The translations under genes and the position numbers were made by a program. From the NCBI RefSeq assembly GCF_938030815.1, contig NZ_CALHII010000045.1, positions 1 through 39,588 of the forward strand: 39,588 nucleotides of DNA. The letters run 5' to 3'. Positions 16,096 through 23,111 of the stretch are shown here, piece after piece. Under the pieces are notes generated by a model. That model worked only from the letters and a program-made list of their open reading frames with translations. It was not told where the DNA came from and did not search any database. This DNA comes from an uncultured Campylobacter sp. (lineage in GTDB: Bacteria; Campylobacterota; Campylobacteria; Campylobacterales; Campylobacteraceae). Position 1 is the stretch's first letter, and each line of letters begins with the position of its first letter.

Positions 16096-17496
16096 ATGCT
16101 AAAAAAAGTCGCTATTTTAATAGCCTGTATCGCATCGTTTGCATTCGCAGAAATGCCCGCGCAGCATGCGAATATGTCCGCGTCGGACGCGAACGTAAGC
16201 AATTCCGTAAACGTTAGTCTTACGAAGAATTTAAAGGTAAATAGGCAGCTTACGCCGCTAGCTAGACGCTGCGTCGAGTGCCATGCCGAAAAAACTCCGG
16301 GCGTAGTTGCGGATTGGAAGATGAGCCGCCACGCTCACGTAGGCGTTAGCTGTACCGACTGCCACTCGCAGCCAGCAGATAGCCCTATGGCAGCTAAAGA
16401 GCCGCATCCGAAAGACACAGATAATCATATTTCGGTGCTAGTTAGCCCAAAAACCTGTGCTAAATGCCATAGTAACGAGGTTAAAGATTTTGAAAACAGC
16501 GGTCACGCAAGAGGCGCTATGCAGATGCAAGCCAACAAAGGAATAGTTGATCTAATGTATCACTATGAAGGACGTGATATCCCTGATCTTAAACATGCGC
16601 CTGATATTACCGGTTGCTCTCAATGCCACGGTAGCGTCGTTAAAATGGATGAGCATAACAAGCCTACCAAAGAGACCTGGCCCGTTTACGGCATTGGTAC
16701 GGTTTATCCGGACGGTAGCGTAGGCGGATGCAAATCATGCCACTCGGGTCATAAATTTTCGATCGCCGAAGCTCGTAAGCCTGCTGCTTGCGCATCTTGC
16801 CACTTAGGACCTGATCATCCGGATATCGAAATTTACAACAACTCAATGCACGGACACGTATTTAACGCTGAAGGCAATGAGTGGAAATTTGACAGCGCTC
16901 CTGGTACTTGGGCAGTTCCTGACTACCGCGCCCCTACATGCGCGACCTGCCATATTAGCGGCGGTGTGGGCGATCTAAACTCCACTCACAATGTATCTCA
17001 ACGCTTGAAGTGGAATTTGTGGCAGCCTAAGAGCAATCTACGCACCGGCGGTAATGAGACCGCGGTAAGCGAGTTTTTAAATACCGGCAAGTTAAACATT
17101 GGTAATCCTTTGGCGGGTAACCTAAACGGTCCTGAGGCAGCGCGTGCGGAGATGAAGCAAGTCTGCAAAGAGTGCCACGCAAGCACCCACACGAATAATT
17201 TCTTTGAGGTGGGCGATAAGCAGGTACTTCTATATAACGTTTACAACGACGAAGCGACTAAGATGCTAAAAGAGCTTAAGGAAAAGAAACTTCTAAAAGA
17301 CGATCCTTGGGCGGATGCGTTCCAGCGAATCTACTATGTTTCATGGCACCACGAGGGTCGCAGAATGCGCCAAGGCGCGCTAATGGGCGGACCTGATTAT
17401 TCGCATTGGCACGGCGTATTCGAGGTCAAAAACGACATTAGAGAGATGCGCGAAATCTACGAGCGCCGCATCAAAACCGGCAAGATCGAGGAATAA
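16096..17496 (+). CDS. haoA: Octahaem cytochrome c, hydroxylamine oxidoreductase family (epsilon-Hao)
   Basis: A 466-residue periplasmic protein with a signal peptide (cleavage near residue 18) and eight CXXCH motifs at C59, C86, C121, C174, C212, C232, C282 and C357. The spacing and the C-terminal PDYSHWHGVFEV segment are those of the HAO family. Epsilonproteobacterial members lack the covalent tyrosine cross-link of nitrifier HAO and, as I recall from work on C. fetus and C. curvus, act in the reductive direction on hydroxylamine or nitrite. With HaoC it would form a menaquinol-driven N-oxide reduction or detoxification route. Start ATG after AAAGGAGAAGC. A terminator follows at 17546. Confidence 0.88.
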   Translation: MLKKVAILIACIASFAFAEMPAQHANMSASDANVSNSVNVSLTKNLKVNRQLTPLARRCVECHAEKTPGVVADWKMSRHAHVGVSCTDCHSQPADSPMAAKEPHPKDTDNHISVLVSPKTCAKCHSNEVKDFENSGHARGAMQMQANKGIVDLMYHYEGRDIPDLKHAPDITGCSQCHGSVVKMDEHNKPTKETWPVYGIGTVYPDGSVGGCKSCHSGHKFSIAEARKPAACASCHLGPDHPDIEIYNNSMHGHVFNAEGNEWKFDSAPGTWAVPDYRAPTCATCHISGGVGDLNSTHNVSQRLKWNLWQPKSNLRTGGNETAVSEFLNTGKLNIGNPLAGNLNGPEAARAEMKQVCKECHASTHTNNFFEVGDKQVLLYNVYNDEATKMLKELKEKKLLKDDPWADAFQRIYYVSWHHEGRRMRQGALMGGPDYSHWHGVFEVKNDIREMREIYERRIKTGKIEE

Positions 17497-17502
17497 TCCC
17501 TC

Positions 17503-17529
17503 TTGGTCTGCTAAATTCTGCCAGACCAA
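17503..17529 (+). other. Hairpin immediately after haoA
   Basis: TTGGTCTG and CAGACCAA form an 8-bp stem with an 11-nt loop, 7 nt after the haoA stop codon and 16 nt before the intrinsic terminator. It may protect the 3' end of the mRNA. Confidence 0.45.
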
Positions 17530-17545
17530 ACAGATCAAGCTTATA

Positions 17546-17575
17546 AGCCCCCGCAGTCCGCGGGGGCTTTTTTTT
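17546..17575 (+). terminator. Intrinsic terminator of haoCA
   Basis: AGCCCCCGC and GCGGGGGCT form a perfect 9-bp stem with a five-base loop, followed by eight T. This is the clearest rho-independent terminator in the window. Confidence 0.92.
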
Positions 17576-17764
17576 ATTTGCACAAAATTTTAGAATTTTA
17601 TTTTGTAATCCGCAAAGCCATCAAAAATCGTCCCTAAAAACCACTGTCTAATTATTTAAGATTATTGAGAATTTATGACGGAAGTAGCTGATAAATTAGA
17701 GTAAATTTATCTCTTTGCAATCCAAAATTAGCTACAATCGCGCATATCATTTAAAAGGAATTGT

Positions 17765-18181
17765 ATGGACAAGCAAACGGCATTAGACTTTTTGAGACTT
17801 CATCAGCCGATGCCTGCGCAGCTTTCAGATCAGCTTGTGGCAGAGTTTCGCGCGGTACGGGAGTTTTTGCGTGATAATCCCTGCGACGAGGCGCTTGAGC
17901 CGCTTTTGCGCTCGCTAAACGAGGGCGACGGCGCAGGTGAATATCCGCTCGTGGACGAGGTGCTAGGTGCGGCGGACGATGCTGCTGCGGTAGCTGCGAT
18001 TAGAGCGGTCTTGGAAGATCCGAGCACGGGCAGCGGAGCGCGATTTTGGGCGACGCTTTTTAGCGTGAGCTTCGTCCGTAAGGAGCTCATCGCAAGCCTG
18101 GAGACATCGCTTAAATACGCAAACGATGATTTGATCGAGCTTACGAAGGAGCAGATCGAAATGTTTAAGCAGCTGACGTAA
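17765..18181 (+). CDS. Hypothetical 138-residue soluble protein
   Basis: A small, mostly alpha-helical, acidic protein without signal peptide or membrane segment and with a single cysteine. I recognise no family. AAAAGG lies 6-7 nt before the ATG and a TACAAT box is at 17733-17738, so it probably is a real single-gene unit. Codon use matches its neighbours. It is bounded by the haoCA terminator on one side and a long gene-free region on the other. Confidence 0.7.
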   Translation: MDKQTALDFLRLHQPMPAQLSDQLVAEFRAVREFLRDNPCDEALEPLLRSLNEGDGAGEYPLVDEVLGAADDAAAVAAIRAVLEDPSTGSGARFWATLFSVSFVRKELIASLETSLKYANDDLIELTKEQIEMFKQLT

Positions 18182-19380
18182 AGCTAGCTGCGTAACTTAT
18201 AGTTGCGCCTTGCTCACCAGATTGCGCTGCTACAAAGCAAATCCAAATTTATAAAAATCGGCTTAATCGAAGGCTGCTTTTAAATTTTAAAATTTTGCGG
18301 TCGCTTAAAATTTTTTAGAGGCTACGATTATGCAAGAGGCGCGCTTTGTTTTCTACGCGCTGTGGCAGGCGCCCTGTGCGCGGAATTTCTATCGGCAAAG
18401 ATATAAGCGTCGCCGCTAAGTGCGAGCGGCGAAGACACCGAGCTAGGGAGGGTAGAAATTTCACGGCGTCGTTTGAAGTAAAATTTTAAATCTGCGGGCT
18501 TGTGATAGAATTTAAGTCGTAATAATGAAGCATAATTTAATATCGCTACGAGCTCACCGCTGAAATTTTAAGATTACGTCGCGCAGTGACGAGATTTTGC
18601 TCGGTGCAATCCGTACGAAATTTTAAGCCGTAAAGATAAAGCGGAATTTCTCATACGTGATTTTTTGAGACGAAATTTTAAGCAATGAGTTTGAGACAGA
18701 ATTCTAAGGCGTGAGCTAGATTGTAAACTTGCACCGTCGGTAGAGGATACCGCGCCTTTTTTTGCTCTGAGAACTCCTACCGCACGGCAAAGAATTTTGC
18801 GCCATTTTGCACTACAGCTATGGATCTCGACCACGCAGTGAGCAAGGTTGCGCTATGCGACCAAGGATGTTGTACTATTTCGCAAGCGATCTTGTAGCGA
18901 GATTAGATTATGAGTCTCGGCGTGCGGCATAGGAATTTGGGCGGGTGTGATCCGTGCAAGGTTGCGTGGCACAGATTTTGCGCCTCCATCTGCACCGCCA
19001 AAAAATTCTACCGAGCGGAGTTGTGGTCTAGAAATTTTGCAGCGGCACAAAATTGCCTGGCGCGGATTTTGAGCTTGCGCGAAATTTTGCACCGGCTAGC
19101 ATTTGAGAGACCTGAAATTTTAAATTGCATGTCGCTTTAAAATTTTAAACTTATGAAATGTGAGCCGCGCTTACTTTTAAATCCTAATTACGCGCCAAGA
19201 GCAGCTCGATCAATCGGCGAGCGTAGCTAAAATAAGATAGATAAAATGCATCAGCGCGTGAAGCGGGTCTAAATTTAAATTGCGGGCGAAATTTTAAAGC
19301 GTGGCCTAGAACGCTTGCGGGCGTTCGGTTTCGGCTTTAAAATAGTTAAATTTAGCGCTGGCACCCGCAAGACGCTTCGG
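18182..19380. other. 1.2-kb gene-free region
   Basis: I see no supportable gene. Open frames at 18574-18834, 18853-19092 and 18910-19140 lack ribosome-binding sites and consist of Arg/Cys/Leu-rich translation of A/T-word repeats (GAAATTTTGC, GAAATTTTAAG) spaced every 20-50 nt. It could hold remnants of lost genes or an unrecognised RNA, but neither is evident. Confidence 0.55.
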
Positions 19381-19599
19381 CTATCTGATTTTTGCGGTGC
19401 CGAAGCAAAGTCCGTTTTCGTTGCACTGCATATTTTCGATTTGCGGATCCTCGCTTTCGCCGCAAATTTGAATCATCTGATGTGACGCCTCGTCCATTTT
19501 GGGCTCGCTGCAATGCGAAACGCCTGGCTTTGGATGCTCTGGAGCGGAGCAAGCGCATATAAATAATGCCGCGCAGGCGAACAAGAGGGTGTTTTTCAT
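19381..19599 (-). CDS. Small Cys-rich lipoprotein
   Basis: 72 residues with a signal peptide ending in a plausible lipobox (FICAC, Cys17). The mature part is short and hydrophilic with four further cysteines, so it is likely a disulfide-bonded periplasmic lipoprotein. AAAGGATTTAAA precedes the ATG. No family recognised. It is divergent to the Met/His-rich membrane protein 313 nt away. Confidence 0.65.
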   Translation of the reverse strand: MKNTLLFACAALFICACSAPEHPKPGVSHCSEPKMDEASHQMIQICGESEDPQIENMQCNENGLCFGTAKIR

Positions 19600-19912
19600 T
19601 TTAAATCCTTTTTAAAAAATGTCGTAATTTTATCTTTACAAAACTGAAATTTTACGGAATTTAAAGCGTTTTGGCTAAATTTAATGCAGCTGCATCTGCA
19701 AATATAAATTTTCTAAATTTCACGTTAGATACGAAGAGGCGGCGTGCGAGGCGAGATTAAAATTTAATATTTGTGAGCGAGTTTTAAGACGCAGCCCAAA
19801 TCGTTTTACGGAAAGATAAGATTAAAGGCGCACTTAATCTTATCTATTGTTTTAAAATTTTTTACCGAAAGCCGCTATAATTGCGCCCTTTAAACCAAAA
19901 TAAGGAGAAAAC
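19600..19912. other. Divergent intergenic region with promoter for the Met/His-rich protein
   Basis: 313 nt without a gene. A TATAAT box in GCTATAAT (19876-19881) lies 31 nt before the plus-strand start. A near-repeat AGATAAGATTAAAGGCGCACTTAATCTTATCT around 19814-19846 forms an inverted repeat (AGATAAGATTAA / TTAATCTTATCT, 12 bp, loop about 8 nt). That repeat lies just upstream of the promoter and could be an operator. Confidence 0.5.
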
Positions 19913-20518
19913 ATGGCAATGACGAATTACATGGAACTTTTGATGGCAAATCAGCCGTGGAATTTGATTTTATTTATGGCGGTGCCGATGGGCTTAGCAG
20001 AAGCGATAGTAGCGAGCGAATTTTTTAGCTTGTACCGCGCGAAGGAGGGCTCTTTGGCACTAAAAATCAATAAATGCCTTAGCATCATTCTCGGCGCTTA
20101 TTTTACGATATTAATCATTTACGTAGCGGTTAAAATTTTGCCCGCTATTCATTTGCGTGGCGCTGCGGACGCTTTAGCTTTGGCGGCATACGTAGCAGCG
20201 GCGCTGCCTGCGCTAGTGCTGCTACTTTTGGAGCTCGGAGTTATCGCAAAAGGAGCGGAATTTAGAGCTAGGCTTAAATTTCATTTCTTGGCGCTGATTG
20301 TATTTTTGGTGCTAGGACACGTCGCGATGATTTTTGGAATGACCGATCCAGGCATGAGCGGCATGGAACATTCTATGATGGATCATGGCTCGATGAGTGG
20401 GATGAGCCACGATATGGGTTCGATGGAGGGGATGGATCATTCGCATATGAATCATGGCTCGATGGAGAATATGGATCATGGCGGCATGGATCACTCAAAG
20501 ATGGAGCATTCACATTAA
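19913..20518 (+). CDS. Membrane protein with Met/His-rich tail, possible copper binding
   Basis: A 201-residue protein with four to five transmembrane helices (about residues 15-145) and a C-terminal tail of about 55 residues composed almost entirely of Met, His, Gly, Ser and Asp (MDH, MSH and MEH repeats). Such tails bind Cu(I)/Cu(II) or Ag(I) in periplasmic copper-handling proteins. The membrane part resembles small uncharacterised permease-like proteins of Helicobacter and Campylobacter, but I cannot name the family. AAGGAGAAAAC precedes the ATG. Its location within a few kilobases of the copper-dependent mcc locus is suggestive only. Confidence 0.8.
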   Translation: MAMTNYMELLMANQPWNLILFMAVPMGLAEAIVASEFFSLYRAKEGSLALKINKCLSIILGAYFTILIIYVAVKILPAIHLRGAADALALAAYVAAALPALVLLLLELGVIAKGAEFRARLKFHFLALIVFLVLGHVAMIFGMTDPGMSGMEHSMMDHGSMSGMSHDMGSMEGMDHSHMNHGSMENMDHGGMDHSKMEHSH

Positions 20519-20909
20519 CTTTAGCATGCCCGGCTTGGGCTAAATTTTGAATTCTATTCCGCCGAGCTGCGGAGCTGATAGATCTTTATGATTTGATTGC
20601 CTTTGTCTGCGAAATGCATATGCAAGCACCTCTCAAATAAAATTTTACCGCCTTTCATATACCGCCTGCGAGGCGGTAAAATTTAATATCAAGCTTATCG
20701 CCCCGCCTTTTTATGTTCTTGTGATATTTTTATCCAACTTATGCAGGCACAAAGCTCGCACATATGCGGTTTGAGGTCTAAATTGGTGTGCAAACCGCTT
20801 TGGTATATTTTTTAACGTTAGTTTAATGCTAAATTTATATAATTTAAGCGAGTTATATTTTAAGAGACGATTAAGAATGAAATGCGCTAAACTTGGAGGC
20901 GGATAGAGT
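20519..20909. other. Intergenic region with nested hairpins and RR promoter
   Basis: 391 nt with no gene. It contains a 13-bp inverted repeat at 20640-20684 that overlaps a shorter alternative hairpin. A -10 box TATAAT at 20838-20843 lies about 70 nt before the response-regulator start. Confidence 0.5.
20640..20684. repeat. Nested inverted repeats
   Basis: AAATTTTACCGCC (20640-20652) pairs with GGCGGTAAAATTT (20672-20684). The right arm can instead pair with a closer TACCGCC (20660-20666) to make a 7-bp hairpin with a five-base loop. The two structures exclude each other. Either a bidirectional terminator or a switch is possible. Confidence 0.5.
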
Positions 20910-21599
20910 ATGCAAGATTACGAATTATTGGATGTTTTGTCCAATAAAAGGGTTCTTTGCCTAGAGGATGAGCCCGGGATTTTAAAAAATATAATCGAAT
21001 CGCTGCAGCTGTTTTTCGGCGAAGTAGTGGGGGTTAAGGACGGGTTGGAGGCGCTTGATGAGGCGATGAGCGGTTCGTACGACGCACTGGTTTTTGATAT
21101 CGGTGTGCCGCATATGGACGGGCTAGAGGTCGTTAAAAAGATCCGTGCTGCTGGCATCTCGGTGCCGATCGTGATACTTTCGAGCCACACCGAGCAGGAG
21201 TATCTGTGGCGGGCGGTGGAGCTTAAGATCACTAGGTATCTGCCTAAGCCGTACGACAAAAACGCCTTTATAAAGGCGCTGCAAGACGTCGCTGCGGAGC
21301 TGATAAATCACACGCCGATATTTAGTATAAATGATGAGCTGAAGTATGATTTTGCCAAAAAGATCATCTACGTCAAAGACAGCGCCTGTCATCTTTCCAA
21401 AAGCGAGAGCAAGCTTTTGGAGTACTTCTTAGCGCGCAAAAATCAAACCGTAACCTACGAGCAGCTATTCGACTACATGTGGGAGTTCGAGCAGCCCAGC
21501 AAGGAGGCGATCAAGGCGATCGTCAAAGAGCTGCGCCGCAAGATCGGCAAGGACGTGATCAAAAATTTATATGCGGTGGGGTATCTCTTTGAAGTATAA
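20910..21599 (+). CDS. OmpR-family response regulator
   Basis: A 229-residue DNA-binding regulator. The receiver domain (residues 14-125) has the acidic pair E19/D20, the phospho-acceptor D63 in VFDIGVPHMDG, Ser91/Ser92 and the conserved K113 in LPKPY. The C-terminal ~90 residues form a winged helix with the LSKSESKLLEYF and VKELRRKIG segments. The histidine kinase gene overlaps its 3' end, so the pair works together. The mcc operon begins 104 nt beyond the kinase, so activation of sulfite respiration genes is the obvious hypothesis. I recall mcc-linked two-component systems in relatives but cannot verify names. Confidence 0.9.
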   Translation: MQDYELLDVLSNKRVLCLEDEPGILKNIIESLQLFFGEVVGVKDGLEALDEAMSGSYDALVFDIGVPHMDGLEVVKKIRAAGISVPIVILSSHTEQEYLWRAVELKITRYLPKPYDKNAFIKALQDVAAELINHTPIFSINDELKYDFAKKIIYVKDSACHLSKSESKLLEYFLARKNQTVTYEQLFDYMWEFEQPSKEAIKAIVKELRRKIGKDVIKNLYAVGYLFEV

Positions 21600-23007
21600 A
21601 TTTAAATTTATCGTAGCGCTTTTCGTGCTGCTATATATCGTAATTACGGCTTTGGTTTTTAACTTCTACCGCGAGCTTGCGCTAAAGGACACGAGGCGCG
21701 AGGCGTTTTATATCCTAGATATGATGAATGCGGTGCGCGATTACGTCTCGACCGTGCAGCGCCCGCTAATAAACGAGCTTAAAGAGAAAAAGCTTCTAAG
21801 CGAGGATTTTTTCGATCCGAGGCTAATGTCCTCGACCTACATAACGCGCGAAATTTATAAAATTCAGCTCGCCAAAAATCACATCAACTACGACTACAAG
21901 CTCGTCGCCACCGATCCGCTCAATCCCGAGCACGAAGGAAGCGAGTTTGAGAATGAAATTTTAGAGGGCTTTAAAGAAAATAGATACAAAGAATACTCCA
22001 GAGTCATCTATGATAAAGGTGGCGCCTCGTATCTTTTGAGCCTGCCGATAACAAACTCCCAGCCTTCGTGCACTGAGTGCCACAGCATCAACGCAGCGCC
22101 TAAAAAGATGCAAGAGCTCTACGGAGATGTGGGAAATTTCAAAGGCGGTCTAGGCGATACGATCGCGATGATAAGCTTTAAAATTCCGATAAAAAGCATT
22201 CTGCTCTATCACACCAAAGAGTTTGTCGTTAGCGGCCTAAGCTTGCTTGTAGTGTTTTTGATCTGCATATTTTGTATCTATAAAATTCACAAAAAAAACG
22301 CGACTTTAAAGATGCAAACTCAGCTTTTGCTGATAAATCAAAGCCGCCTCGCGCTCATGGGCGAGATGATCGGCAATATCTCGCACCAGTGGCGCCAGCC
22401 GCTGTCGCAGATCAGCTCTACGCTCATAAATTTAGAGCTTTACAACGAACGGGGCAAGCTCTCAAAAGAAAGGCTCGAGGGCGGCATCAGGGATGCGGGC
22501 GAGCAGGTAAAATTTATGAGCGATACGATCGAGGATTTTAAAAATTTCTTCAATCCGAACATGCCAAAGAAAGAATTTAGCGCCAGCGAGGCGATCGAGC
22601 AGGCGCGTAAAATTTTAAATGCCTCGCTTAAAAAGCACGTCATCGACATAAACGTGCGGATAGAGGAGAATTTCACGCTTTATGGCAACGTAAACGAGCT
22701 CATCCAGGTGCTAATAAACATTATAAACAACGCAAAGGAGGCGTTTTTGGACGTGCCGCTTAAACGGCGCGAGATTAAAATTCGCTCATTTTTAAAGCAG
22801 GGCGAGCGAGTAATCACGATCGAAAATAACGCAAGCCGCATCGATGAAGTGCAGCTAGATAAAATTTTTGAGCCGCACTTTACTACAAAGCAGCAGGGCA
22901 GCGGGCTAGGGCTATATATGAGCAAGATGATAATCGAAAAAAATGGAGGGAGCATAAGCGCTGCAAATTCTGACGAAGGCGCGATATTTACGATTGCTTT
23001 TCGTTAA
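21589..23007 (+). CDS. Sensor histidine kinase with periplasmic haem-c motif
   Basis: 472 residues from a TTG at 21589, preferred because GGTGGGG lies 7 nt upstream; an in-frame ATG at 21571 has no such site. A first transmembrane helix (about 6-25) is followed by a periplasmic domain of about 185 residues. This domain resembles the DUF3365/Tll0287-like fold and contains CTECH at C161-H165, a covalent haem c site. A second helix follows, then the kinase core: H-box ISHQWRQPLSQIS with H266, N-box NIINNAKEAF, and G-box GSGLGLYMSK. A haem sensor of redox state or of a small ligand is likely. The overlap with the regulator gene shows a functional pair. Confidence 0.9.
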   Translation: MKYKFKFIVALFVLLYIVITALVFNFYRELALKDTRREAFYILDMMNAVRDYVSTVQRPLINELKEKKLLSEDFFDPRLMSSTYITREIYKIQLAKNHINYDYKLVATDPLNPEHEGSEFENEILEGFKENRYKEYSRVIYDKGGASYLLSLPITNSQPSCTECHSINAAPKKMQELYGDVGNFKGGLGDTIAMISFKIPIKSILLYHTKEFVVSGLSLLVVFLICIFCIYKIHKKNATLKMQTQLLLINQSRLALMGEMIGNISHQWRQPLSQISSTLINLELYNERGKLSKERLEGGIRDAGEQVKFMSDTIEDFKNFFNPNMPKKEFSASEAIEQARKILNASLKKHVIDINVRIEENFTLYGNVNELIQVLINIINNAKEAFLDVPLKRREIKIRSFLKQGERVITIENNASRIDEVQLDKIFEPHFTTKQQGSGLGLYMSKMIIEKNGGSISAANSDEGAIFTIAFR

Positions 23008-23111
23008 ATTTAGACTTCATTAAATTTCTCCCTTTTTCACCCTTTTTTGTTGATATTATTTCGAGCGTAGAACTTTGCTAATTTAAAATTTCGATTTTCA
23101 AAGGAGGAGCC

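Noticed and set aside
16096..17496. Reading the octahaem protein as NrfA nitrite reductase
   Set aside because: NrfA has five haems with a CXXCK site; this protein has eight CXXCH motifs and HAO-family C-terminal sequence.
18574..19140. Several overlapping open frames in the long spacer
   Set aside because: They lie on both strands, lack ribosome-binding sites and have Arg/Cys/Leu composition expected from repeat DNA.
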